A stretch of 45,385 bases of DNA from positions 1 through 45,385 of the forward strand of contig DJEN01000030.1 in NCBI GenBank assembly GCA_002431345.1, written 5' to 3'. Positions 1 to 7,872 of this stretch are shown here, in pieces. Positions within the stretch are counted from its first letter, which is position 1. Every line of letters begins with the position of its first letter. Position numbers and translations under genes: made by a program. Below the pieces are notes generated by a model. The model was given only the letters and a program-made list of their open reading frames with translations, was not told where the DNA came from and did not search any database. The DNA comes from Megasphaera sp. UBA5897 (GTDB lineage Bacteria > Bacillota > Negativicutes > Veillonellales > Megasphaeraceae).

Positions 1-62
1 TACACCACGAGGCCATTCATATTTCGGAACCTCTCTCGTTCCGACAAAAAGTATTCTACCAT
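1..62 (-). CDS. Start of an unidentified gene, cut by the window edge
   Basis: Only about 20 codons are inside the window, beginning MVEYFLSERERFRNMNG. An AGAGG ribosome-binding site lies 7 bases before the ATG, and the gene begins about 60 bases after the RNase Y terminator on the same strand. This is too little to name a family. The good start signal is the only support; it could also be a chance short frame. Confidence 0.4.
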   Translation of the reverse strand, partial: MVEYFLSERERFRNMNGLVV

Positions 63-120
63 AGAGTAACCTCTTTGGCAAGTCTTTTTTTCACTTTTTT
101 CTATTTTCTTTTATTTTTTC

Positions 121-155
121 AAAAAATCCCCTGCCGTTAAACGGCAAGGGATTTA
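121..155 (-). terminator. Rho-independent terminator of rny
   Basis: On the minus strand, AAATCCC(C/T)TGCCG and its complement form a stem around a short TTAA loop, followed by a run of T. It lies about 10 bases after the rny stop codon. Confidence 0.85.
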
Positions 156-164
156 TATTCATTG

Positions 165-1700
165 TTATTTTGCATAATCTATCATCCGGGTTTCCCGAAT
201 GACGACAACTTTGATTTGTCCCGGATATTCCAGCTCGGATTCAATTCGTTTGACAATGTCATGAACCAAAAGCACACAGCCGGCTTCATCCAGTTTTTCT
301 GGTTTAACCATAACGCGGATTTCACGTCCAGCCTGAATAGCAAAGCAGTCTTCAACACCATCAAAGGATTCTGCAATTTCTTCAAGCTTGGTCAGCCGCT
401 TCAAGTAATTTTCCAGTGTTTCTCTTCTAGCACCCGGACGTGCTGCTGAAACAGCATCTGCCGCCGAAACCAACACAGCTTCCACGCTGCGCGGTTCTTC
501 ATCACCGTGATGAGCTGCAATGCAGTTGACAACCATTTTGGATTCACCATATTTCTTAGCCACTTCTGTACCAATCGAAACGTGCGTGCCTTCCAATTCA
601 TGATCGAGGGCTTTGCCAATATCATGAATCAAGCCTGCCCGTCTGGCCAAGGTTTCATCCACACCCAGTTCAGCAGCCATAATGCCTGCCAGCTGAGATA
701 CTTCAATAGAGTGGCGCAGTACATTTTGTCCGTAGCTGGTACGGTACCGCAGTCTGCCCAAAATCTTGATTAATTCCGGATGCAGGCCATGTACGCCTGT
801 TTCATACGTAGCCTGTTCACCAGCTTCACGAATTTTCTGGTTGACCTCTTTACGGGCTTTTTCAACCATTTCTTCAATACGTGCCGGATGAATACGGCCA
901 TCTGCAATCAATTTTTCCAATGCAATGCGGGCAATTTCACGACGAATGGGGTCGAAACATGACAAAATGACAGCTTCCGGCGTATCATCAATAATCAAAT
1001 CAACACCTGTAAGCGTTTCAATAGCCCGGATATTACGGCCTTCCCGGCCGATAATCCGGCCTTTCATTTCATCGTTCGGCAAGGAAACAACAGACACCGT
1101 CGTTTCTGCTACATGATCTGCAGCGCAGCGCTGAATGGCCGTCGAAATAATTTCCCGCGCTTTGCCTTCTGCTTCTTCTTTGGCTTGTTCTTCCAGCGTT
1201 TTAATCAGCTGTGCCGTATCATGCTTAACTTCGGTCTTCACATTTGCTAAAAGCAGTTCTTTTGCTTCATCAAACGTAAGTCCAGAAATCCGTTCCAATT
1301 CTGCCATTTCCTGCACATGGAGCGCCTCAATCTTTTCTTGTACTTGAGTTACTTCATCTTCCTTGCGCTGTAAGGCTTCTTCCTTCTTTTCCATGGAATC
1401 AGACTTTTTGTCCAAATGTTCTTCTTTTTGCAGCAGGCGCCGTTCCATACGCTGTAATTCGTTGCGGCGTTCTTTGTTATCCCGTTCCGCGTCGCTGCGC
1501 AGCTTGTGTACTTCTTCTTTGCCTTCGAGAACGAGTTCCTTTTTACGGGCTTCTGCATTCTGCTGAGCTGTCGTCAAAATACGCTGCGCTTCGATTTCAG
1601 CCTGGCCGATTTTACCTTCTGCAATTTTTTTGCGGTAAAAATATCCTGTACCGGCCCCGATAATGCCGCAGGCGACTGCTGCTGCAATAATAGCCAACAT
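165..1700 (-). CDS. rny: Ribonuclease Y
   Basis: Membrane-anchored endoribonuclease that starts mRNA decay in Firmicutes. The 511 residues show the family order: an N-terminal membrane helix (about 2-22), a long charged coiled coil (about 25-190), a KH RNA-binding domain with GRIIGREGRNIR (214-225), and an HD phosphohydrolase domain with the metal-binding HD pair at about 359-360 (IHDIGKA). Length is normal for the family. The ATG at 1700 follows AGGAGGTGA. A terminator lies just downstream, so the gene appears to be transcribed alone from a leader that itself holds a promoter and a terminator-like hairpin. Confidence 0.97.
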   Translation of the reverse strand: MLAIIAAAVACGIIGAGTGYFYRKKIAEGKIGQAEIEAQRILTTAQQNAEARKKELVLEGKEEVHKLRSDAERDNKERRNELQRMERRLLQKEEHLDKKSDSMEKKEEALQRKEDEVTQVQEKIEALHVQEMAELERISGLTFDEAKELLLANVKTEVKHDTAQLIKTLEEQAKEEAEGKAREIISTAIQRCAADHVAETTVSVVSLPNDEMKGRIIGREGRNIRAIETLTGVDLIIDDTPEAVILSCFDPIRREIARIALEKLIADGRIHPARIEEMVEKARKEVNQKIREAGEQATYETGVHGLHPELIKILGRLRYRTSYGQNVLRHSIEVSQLAGIMAAELGVDETLARRAGLIHDIGKALDHELEGTHVSIGTEVAKKYGESKMVVNCIAAHHGDEEPRSVEAVLVSAADAVSAARPGARRETLENYLKRLTKLEEIAESFDGVEDCFAIQAGREIRVMVKPEKLDEAGCVLLVHDIVKRIESELEYPGQIKVVVIRETRMIDYAK

Positions 1701-1733
1701 GTATTGATTTCACCTCCTCTTTTTCTCTTTCAC

Positions 1734-1766
1734 AAAAAAAAGCCGAACAACCAGTCCGGCTTTTTT
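1734..1766 (-). terminator. Terminator-like hairpin in the rny 5' leader
   Basis: On the minus strand the sequence reads AAAAAAGCCG, an 11-base loop, then CGGCTTTTTTTT. It lies between the predicted rny promoter (1849-1877) and the rny start codon, so it would end a transcript of roughly 100 nucleotides unless it is read through. No other minus-strand gene lies between this hairpin and the promoter. Confidence 0.6.
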
Positions 1767-1848
1767 ATAATGAGTATGCGTTGTTTACATCATTTTCAAA
1801 AACCTACAATTATGCAAAATATACCAGTGTATCAAACCGGCTTCTTTA

Positions 1849-1877
1849 ATTGTAAATTTTTTTTATACTGATGTCAA
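1849..1877 (-). promoter_or_regulatory. Sigma-70 promoter of the rny leader
   Basis: Minus strand TTGACA (1872-1877), a 17-base spacer and TACAAT (1849-1854): a near-consensus match. The predicted transcript start is near 1842, about 140 bases before the rny ATG. The remaining gap up to the tcyP promoter (1878-2077) shows no gene that I can support. Confidence 0.65.
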
Positions 1878-2077
1878 GAAAAAAGGGAGCGTGCTGTCCA
1901 GCTATTACGGATAAAAATGATATACAGCTATACACATTTTTGTGCAGGCCATCTTATAAGAAAGAAATTGTACCCTCATTGTTAGACCACCTATCCAACG
2001 AATAGGAAACAGTTCATATACCCTTATCTTCCTGTTTTTGCATTCCAAAATCTTTTTTTTATCCTGCATCAATCATA

Positions 2078-2106
2078 TTGTCTTCGATCCTCATTTATAG
2101 TATGAT
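2078..2106 (+). promoter_or_regulatory. Sigma-70 promoter of the tcyP-like gene
   Basis: TTGTCT (2078-2083), 17-base spacer, TATGAT (2101-2106). The predicted start near 2113 gives a leader of about 55 bases, too short for a riboswitch. Confidence 0.55.
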
Positions 2107-2168
2107 GTTACCTGATTTTTACTGTTTTACCTATACGCTGCAGTAAAAAGAAAGGAACATTGCACGTT

Positions 2169-3554
2169 ATGGTAGATGAATTTTTACAATCTTTTTTAAC
2201 CATTAGTGATTATCGTACAGTTATTTTTTTAGTTGTATTGGCCGTGTTATTCTGGGTCATTCATTATTTGTACCGAGTCCGCAAGATGGATTTTTCCCTT
2301 GTCGTAGTAATCGGCATGGTTCTCGGTGCGCTGCTGGGTCTTAGCATGCAAGTCATGTCCGGTTTTTCCGATGCACCCATGAAGGTAACCTTTGTCAAAG
2401 AAACGACGACATGGTTCCAATTGTTTGGCAACGGCTACATCGACCTTATCAAGATGATTGTCGTCCCCTTGGTCATCGTCTCGATTGCCCATGTTATCGT
2501 CAATATGGATTCTGATAAAGGCATGAGCCGTCTTGTCAAACGGACGATTATCGTTACGATGGGCATGGTCGCTGTATCCGCTGTCGTCGGTCTTTTCTTC
2601 GGCATTCTCTTCCATGTCGGCGGCAACGCCGCAGCCGTTGTCTCTGATGCGAAAGCCAAAGATATTGCCAGTATTGCCACGACGATTCGCCATTTGATTC
2701 CGGGGAATCTCGTCGATGCCATGGTGAAAAACAACATCATCGGCATGGTTATTTTCGGTGCTTTCTTTGGCCGCGCTATCTGGTGGATTAAAGCCGATAT
2801 GCCTGAAGCCGGTGCTTTCATGAAAAATCTCATCAATGGGCTGCACAAAGCCATGATGAACATGGCCCTTCTGATTCTCGACTACATGCCTTGGGCTGTC
2901 ATTGCCCTGCTGGCCAATACCATCGCCCAAAAAGGCTTAGCAAGCATTTTAGAAGTTGGCAAATTTATTCTCGTTTTGTACTTAGCGATTATCGTGCAGT
3001 TTATTATTCAGCTGATTTTCCTGAGCCTCAACGGCATCAATCCGATTCATTACCTAAAAAAAGCCATTACACTGCTGATTTTGGCATTTACGTCCCGTTC
3101 CAGTGTCGGCTGTCTGCCTGTTACGATTGAAACGCTTGTCAAAAAATTAGGCGTCAATCAGGGAACGGCCAGTTTTGTCGCCGGGTTTGGCACGACTGCC
3201 GGCATGCAGGGCTGTGCTGGTATTTTCCCATCCCTGCTCATCGTGTATGTCTGCAACCTCACCGGTTCTCCTATGGATTTCAGTATGATTATCATGACCA
3301 TCATTGTCGTCAGCCTAGGTTCACTTGGCATCGCCGGTATCCCCGGCACAGCTACGATGGCTGCATCTGTCAGCCTGTCCGGTGTCGGTATGGCTTCTTC
3401 CTTCAGCCTTATCGGCCCTATTCTTGCCATCGACCCCTTAATCGATATGGCCCGCACGATGCTGAACGTCGCCGGCTCTGTCGTCAATGCGCTGGTCATC
3501 GACAAACAGCTTGGCACCTTCGATGCTGCAGCATATAAACAAGATAAAAACTAA
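2169..3554 (+). CDS. tcyP: TcyP-like L-cystine / dicarboxylate-type sodium symporter
   Basis: Inner-membrane secondary transporter of the dicarboxylate/amino acid:cation symporter (DAACS) family. The 461 residues contain many hydrophobic helices, beginning with one at about 18-35. The length and the N-terminal layout (one helix, a basic patch, then a glycine-rich helix) fit the TcyP cystine carriers better than the shorter glutamate carriers. The conserved C-terminal glycine/serine-rich substrate region is visible (TSRSSVGCLPVTIETL, GTTAGMQGCAG, GIPGTATMAA). I place the start at the ATG at 2169, 12 bases after AAAGGA; an upstream TTG at 2160 sits only 3 bases from that site. A single-gene unit with its own promoter and terminator. 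The substrate is inferred. Confidence 0.8.
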   Translation: MVDEFLQSFLTISDYRTVIFLVVLAVLFWVIHYLYRVRKMDFSLVVVIGMVLGALLGLSMQVMSGFSDAPMKVTFVKETTTWFQLFGNGYIDLIKMIVVPLVIVSIAHVIVNMDSDKGMSRLVKRTIIVTMGMVAVSAVVGLFFGILFHVGGNAAAVVSDAKAKDIASIATTIRHLIPGNLVDAMVKNNIIGMVIFGAFFGRAIWWIKADMPEAGAFMKNLINGLHKAMMNMALLILDYMPWAVIALLANTIAQKGLASILEVGKFILVLYLAIIVQFIIQLIFLSLNGINPIHYLKKAITLLILAFTSRSSVGCLPVTIETLVKKLGVNQGTASFVAGFGTTAGMQGCAGIFPSLLIVYVCNLTGSPMDFSMIIMTIIVVSLGSLGIAGIPGTATMAASVSLSGVGMASSFSLIGPILAIDPLIDMARTMLNVAGSVVNALVIDKQLGTFDAAAYKQDKN

Positions 3555-3579
3555 ATACAGTCTATCAGTCTATACACGT

Positions 3580-3615
3580 AAAAGGGGCTGCCGCACGAAG
3601 CGGCGAGCCCCTTTT
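3580..3615 (+). terminator. Terminator of the tcyP-like gene
   Basis: AAAAGGGGCT-GCCGC, loop ACGAA, GCGGC-AGCCCCTTTT, a strong GC stem with flanking A and T runs, 25 bases after the stop codon. The A/T symmetry means it could work in both directions. Confidence 0.85.
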
Positions 3616-3706
3616 GTTTGCAATGTTTTAGTGTATCGTTTCGTATTGCTATAAAAACAAAAATGATTTTTCTTGAACGCACAAGAGCAAAATGTAAAAT
3701 TTTAAA

Positions 3707-3754
3707 AAACGAGATAGCGCATGACTGCCAAACACTTCATGCGCTATCCCGTTT
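3707..3754 (-). terminator. Terminator of ftsK
   Basis: On the minus strand, AAACGGGATAGCGCATGA pairs with TCATGCGCTATCTCGTTT (one mismatch) and runs into TTTTTTAAAA. It lies about 20 bases after the ftsK stop. Confidence 0.85.
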
Positions 3755-3775
3755 CATGTATGCTGTTGCGTAGTT

Positions 3776-6220
3776 CTATTTTCCATCTAAGTACTTCGCC
3801 TGTACTTCTTCCGGCGTCATCAAAATTTCTCTGGCTTTGCTGCCATTGCTTGGGCCGACAATATGCATGGCTTCCATCGTATCGACCATGCGGGCTGCCC
3901 GCGTATAGCCGATGCGAAAGCGGCGCTGCAGCATAGAAGCTGAGGCCTGTCCTGTTTCCAGCACCATATCAATGGCCTGCGTCATCAATTCATCTTCAAA
4001 AAAGTCCATTTCGCTGTCACTGTGTTCGGATTGGGCTTTTTGGACGGATTCATCATATTCAGGTTCGCCCTGCTGTTTAATAAATTCCGTCATCTTATCG
4101 ATTTCTGCATCAGAAATAAAAGCACCTTGAACACGAAGGGGCTTGGAAGCCCCCATCGGGTAAAAGAGCATATCGCCCTTGCCGATCAGTTTTTCTGCTC
4201 CCGCCATATCCAAAATCGTCCGTGAATCGATTTGACTGGATACGGCAAAGGCAATACGGCTCGGCACATTGGCCTTAATCAAGCCGGTAAGGACATCGAC
4301 AGACGGCCGCTGTGTAGCCAAGACAAGATGCATGCCGCAGGCACGCGCTTTTTGTGCCAAACGGCAGATTGATTCTTCGACATCATTGGAAGCTACCATC
4401 ATGAGGTCTGCCAATTCATCGATAATAATGACGACAAACGGCATGGCGTCTTCCGGATGCAGTTCATTATACCGCGAGATGTCACGCGTTTTGGTCAAGG
4501 CAAACCGTTTATACCGGTCGTCCATTTCCCGTACGGCCCAGCGCAATACACTTGCTGCTTTTTTAGGATCTGTGACGACAGGCGTCAACAAATGCGGAAT
4601 CCCGTTGTAATTGGATAGTTCGACGACTTTCGGGTCAATTAAGATAAGTTTTACATCTTCCGGCCGCTGCTTAAACAAAATGCTGGCAATAAACGTGTTG
4701 ATGCAGACACTCTTGCCGGAACCGGTAGAACCAGCTACCAGCAAATGCGGCATTTTGGTCAGATCGGCAATGACCGGATTGCCGGCAATATCTTTGCCCA
4801 GACTGACCGGTACGCCGCCCACTGCATTTTTAAACGCATCCGTATCAAGGACATCGCGAATGGTTACGCCGGACAATTTTTTATTTGGCACTTCAATGCC
4901 AACAGCCGCTTTCCCCGGAATCGGCGCTTCAATACGAATATCCGTCGCTGCCAGTTTCAGCGCAATATCGTCTGCTAAATGAACGATTTTACTGACTTTT
5001 ACGCCAGCTGCCGGTTCCAATTCATAACGCGTAACAGCCGGTCCCTGGCTGGCATTAAGAATTTTAGCGTCAATATTGAAACTTTGCAGCGTTTCCTGCA
5101 GGATACGGGCGTTCTGCCGCACTTCATCGCTTAAGCCGCCGCTTTGCGCTTTGCCGGGATTCAGCATGGTCATCGGCGGTAAATGATACGGCCGTTTTCC
5201 TTCGGCTTTAGGCACTGCACTCGTGCCGGCCGTACCGACATCCGCCGTCGCCGCTGTTTTTTCTACTTCTACAGGTTTTAAATCTGCCATATCCGACTGC
5301 AGTACGTCCGTTTCATGAGCCAAGTCGGTATGAGCCGGCGCATCCTGTACGGTCTCTTGTGCTTCGTCCTGTTCGTCATATTCATCTTCATACGCAGGGT
5401 CTGCTTCATCAAAATCCGCCGCTTCATCTGCATAGACAGGAGTAAACGGCACTTTTTCTTCTGATTCCGCCGTTTCCGCTTCGTCGTCTTCTTCTAATGC
5501 AGATACTGCTTTAGGCTTTTCCTGCAGCAAGGCATTTCGTTCTTCCTCTTTTTCTTCTTCTTTTTGGAAATCAAAAATATGCGGTTTTTGCCAGCCGCGA
5601 ATAGCTGTCGAGGCATCCTGAATACTTTCTACGGCTTTGTCTGACATTTTGGATACTTCTTCTGTCGCTTTATTGGAAACTATCGCTACAGGCTCGGCAA
5701 TGGACCATTTTTTCCACAAAAGTGCTGTAACGACAGCTGCAACTACAATAAACAAAATACTCCCAATCTGTCCCAACAAGCCGCGCAGTGCCGCTGCCAG
5801 CACCGCTCCGGCTATGCCGCCGCCAACACGCAGGCTGGCAGGCATAAATTCTGCTCCATCAGGAACAATCACGAGATGTATCAGTGTCAAAAAGAGTTCA
5901 TATGCCCAAGTGCCCCACGCCCAAACAGCAGTAAAAGGCCAAGCACTGCGCAGCATAATGTATTTGAGGCCTGCAATAATCAAGGCCAGCGGCACGACAA
6001 TGCGGCCAAAACCAAATCCATATGCCAAGATGCCATCCAGTGCGTACCCCATACTGCCTGTATCAACACCGAGAATGCCGATGGTTGCAAAAATGCCAAA
6101 AAAGATAAGAATAAGACCGACAATTTCAAATTTAAGCAGCGGAGCACTTTTCTTTTTCGGTTTCGCTCTTCTGCGCGTCTCCGAAGCTCGTGTACTCCGA
6201 CGAGTTTTTCGTTGTGTCAA
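3776..6220 (-). CDS. ftsK: DNA translocase FtsK/SpoIIIE
   Basis: ATP-driven double-stranded DNA pump at the division septum that clears and resolves chromosome termini. The domain order is clear: a basic N-terminus, about four membrane helices (about 30-170), a long acidic Glu/Asp-rich linker (about 220-330), the RecA-like motor with Walker A GSTGSGKS (about 500-507) and DELADLMM, and a C-terminal winged-helix gamma domain that reads KOPS sites. Length (814 residues) is usual. The first possible GTG (6229) lies inside the AGAAGG ribosome-binding site, so I prefer the TTG at 6220, 8 bases downstream. It follows rarA by about 20 bases and is probably co-transcribed with it. Confidence 0.95.
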   Translation of the reverse strand: MTQRKTRRSTRASETRRRAKPKKKSAPLLKFEIVGLILIFFGIFATIGILGVDTGSMGYALDGILAYGFGFGRIVVPLALIIAGLKYIMLRSAWPFTAVWAWGTWAYELFLTLIHLVIVPDGAEFMPASLRVGGGIAGAVLAAALRGLLGQIGSILFIVVAAVVTALLWKKWSIAEPVAIVSNKATEEVSKMSDKAVESIQDASTAIRGWQKPHIFDFQKEEEKEEERNALLQEKPKAVSALEEDDEAETAESEEKVPFTPVYADEAADFDEADPAYEDEYDEQDEAQETVQDAPAHTDLAHETDVLQSDMADLKPVEVEKTAATADVGTAGTSAVPKAEGKRPYHLPPMTMLNPGKAQSGGLSDEVRQNARILQETLQSFNIDAKILNASQGPAVTRYELEPAAGVKVSKIVHLADDIALKLAATDIRIEAPIPGKAAVGIEVPNKKLSGVTIRDVLDTDAFKNAVGGVPVSLGKDIAGNPVIADLTKMPHLLVAGSTGSGKSVCINTFIASILFKQRPEDVKLILIDPKVVELSNYNGIPHLLTPVVTDPKKAASVLRWAVREMDDRYKRFALTKTRDISRYNELHPEDAMPFVVIIIDELADLMMVASNDVEESICRLAQKARACGMHLVLATQRPSVDVLTGLIKANVPSRIAFAVSSQIDSRTILDMAGAEKLIGKGDMLFYPMGASKPLRVQGAFISDAEIDKMTEFIKQQGEPEYDESVQKAQSEHSDSEMDFFEDELMTQAIDMVLETGQASASMLQRRFRIGYTRAARMVDTMEAMHIVGPSNGSKAREILMTPEEVQAKYLDGK

Positions 6221-6240
6221 TCCGTTCACCTTCTATTATA

Positions 6241-7560
6241 TTATGTATCATTGCGTCGCTGATGCCAGCATGCTGCCATCTCTTTTTCTTTGCCGCGATC
6301 TGTTTCATGATAATATTTTTTATGTTTCAACGGATCTGGCAAATACTGCTGCGCTACCCAGCCATTGGGGAAATTATGGGGATACTGATACCCCTGGCCG
6401 TGTCCCAGGGAAGCAGCGCCGCTGTAATGACTGTCCCGCAAATAAGCCGGTATATCGCCGCAGCTGCCATGCCGCACATCAGCAGCAGCCGCATCGACAG
6501 CCATATATGCGCTGTTGCTTTTTGGAGCGCATGCCACGTAAATGACGGCTTCTGAAAGGATAATGCGTCCTTCCGGCCAGCCGACGAACTGTACTGCCTG
6601 CGCGGCCGCGTTGGCAATGACCAACGCCTGCGGATCTGCCAAGCCTACATCTTCAGCCGCACAAATGACGAGACGGCGGGCAATAAAAGACGGCTGTTCT
6701 CCCGCTTCTATCATGCGTGCCATGTAATGAAGCGCCGCATCCGGATCGGAACCGCGCATGCTTTTGATAAAAGCGGAAATGGTATCGTAATGGGCATCCC
6801 CTTTTTTGTCATACGTATATACCTGATGCCCGGCCGTTTTTTCTATATCTGCATGCGTAATCTCACTGCCGGCAGACACCAGCATGGCTGTCTGTTCCAG
6901 CAAATTAAGGCCGACGCGGGCATCCCGATCTGCCAGGCGGGCTATGGTGTGCAGTGCTTCTGAAGATGCTGTTATATGAAGGTTTCCCAATCCCTTTTCT
7001 GTATCCTGCAGAGCCCGCATCAACACCCGAACAATAGCATCTTCAGAAAGCGGCTCCAGCGGCACGACCCGCAGCCGTGACAAAAGAGGTCTGTTCACTT
7101 CAAAATACGGATTTTCCGTCGTCGCGCCAATCAGTATCACCGTCCCGTCTTCTACATACGGCAGGAGAACATCCTGCTGGCTCTTATTAAACCGGTGAAT
7201 TTCGTCGATAAACAAGATCGTGCGCCGCTGATACATATGAATCCGGTCTTTCGCTTCCTGAATGACGCTGCGCAGCTCTGCCGTACCGGCTGTCACGGCA
7301 TTGAGACGAACAAAAGAGCTTTTGGTTTCTTGTGCAATCACATGGGCCAGCGTGGTCTTGCCCACGCCGGACGGGCCATACAGCAGCAAAGACGGAATCG
7401 TATCCCGCTCAATCATGGCACGCAAAAAAGTTCCCGGCCCTATTATTTTTTCTTGTCCATATACTTCATCTATCGTTTCCGGCCGCATCCGCACGGCCAA
7501 GGGTTCATACGACTGGCGCTGCGCCTCACCGGCAAACGAAAAAAGATCGTCTCCGTTCAT
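6241..7560 (-). CDS. rarA: Replication-associated recombination protein A (RarA/MgsA)
   Basis: AAA+ ATPase of the clamp-loader group that acts at stalled replication forks. In 439 residues it shows Walker A GPSGVGKTT, Walker B/DEAD-like FIDEIHRFNKSQQD, a sensor-1 region IGATTENPYFEVN and the RarA-specific C-terminal part ending near GYQYPHNFPNGWVAQQYLPD, with a short extra tail. The start is the ATG at 7560 behind GGGGAG with a 7-base spacer; an in-frame TTG at 7575 overlaps that ribosome-binding site. The 6S RNA gene lies directly upstream, as in Bacillus where bsrA is close to the rarA homologue. Confidence 0.95.
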   Translation of the reverse strand: MNGDDLFSFAGEAQRQSYEPLAVRMRPETIDEVYGQEKIIGPGTFLRAMIERDTIPSLLLYGPSGVGKTTLAHVIAQETKSSFVRLNAVTAGTAELRSVIQEAKDRIHMYQRRTILFIDEIHRFNKSQQDVLLPYVEDGTVILIGATTENPYFEVNRPLLSRLRVVPLEPLSEDAIVRVLMRALQDTEKGLGNLHITASSEALHTIARLADRDARVGLNLLEQTAMLVSAGSEITHADIEKTAGHQVYTYDKKGDAHYDTISAFIKSMRGSDPDAALHYMARMIEAGEQPSFIARRLVICAAEDVGLADPQALVIANAAAQAVQFVGWPEGRIILSEAVIYVACAPKSNSAYMAVDAAAADVRHGSCGDIPAYLRDSHYSGAASLGHGQGYQYPHNFPNGWVAQQYLPDPLKHKKYYHETDRGKEKEMAACWHQRRNDT

Positions 7561-7576
7561 TTGTTTGCTCCCCAAT

Positions 7577-7610
7577 CAAAATAGAACGCCGCCAAGAAAT
7601 CTTAGCGGCG
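7577..7610 (-). terminator. Hairpin between 6S RNA and rarA
   Basis: Minus strand CGCCGCTAAGA and TCTTGGCGGCG form a stem with a 2-base loop, followed by TTCTATTTT. It probably ends or trims the 6S transcript before the rarA start. The T-run is interrupted, so leakage into rarA is possible. Confidence 0.6.
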
Positions 7611-7626
7611 ATTACATTCCTATTCT

Positions 7627-7820
7627 ACAAGTAAAAGAAGCCCCACCATGCCGCTTATAAACCGAGTTTTGAGCCTGCCTAAGCAGGTGGGTGTCCTCCT
7701 GCAAGGATCGACAGTCCAGTAAAGGCATTGTCTTGCGGTGCAGAGCCCAGACTCCCAATGTAAAAAGTGTTGGTTCAAAACATCGAGACCATTTACGTAC
7801 ACAGTAGGGTTTTCTCTTGT
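7627..7820 (-). ncRNA. ssrS: 6S RNA
   Basis: About 190-nt RNA that binds sigma-70 RNA polymerase by mimicking an open promoter. The ends pair: CCCUACUGUG (7800-7809) with CAUGGUGGGG (7641-7650), all ten pairs counting G-U, and possibly extending to ACAAG/CUUGU. A second stem pairs GUUUUGA-ACC with GGC-UCAAAAC, enclosing a long central region with GGAGGACACCCACC, a motif I know from Firmicutes 6S RNAs. A consensus promoter sits just upstream and rarA downstream. Short frames overlapping it have no protein-like features. Exact ends are estimates. Confidence 0.88.
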
Positions 7821-7824
7821 TCAT

Positions 7825-7853
7825 AGTATAATAAAAACTATGTAAAAAATCAA
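7825..7853 (-). promoter_or_regulatory. Promoter of 6S RNA
   Basis: Minus strand TTGATT (7848-7853), exactly 17 bases, TATACT (7825-7830); predicted start near 7818. It begins only about 20 bases after the transketolase stop codon. Confidence 0.75.
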
Positions 7854-7872
7854 GTCTTGACAAAAAAGCAAA

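Noticed and set aside
1917..1985. Short plus-strand frame (about 22 codons) upstream of the tcyP-like gene
   Set aside because: No ribosome-binding site at usable distance and it lies before the predicted promoter.
2247..2930. Minus-strand frame of 227 codons opposite the tcyP-like gene
   Set aside because: Very rich in Asp, His and Asn, as produced by reading a membrane-protein gene backwards; no start signal.
5637..6545. Plus-strand frame of 302 codons opposite ftsK and rarA
   Set aside because: It crosses the boundary of two genuine minus-strand genes and has a low-complexity composition with no domain.
7620..7863. Two short minus-strand frames in the 6S RNA region
   Set aside because: They coincide with the paired stems of 6S RNA, lack a suitable ribosome-binding site and show no protein features.
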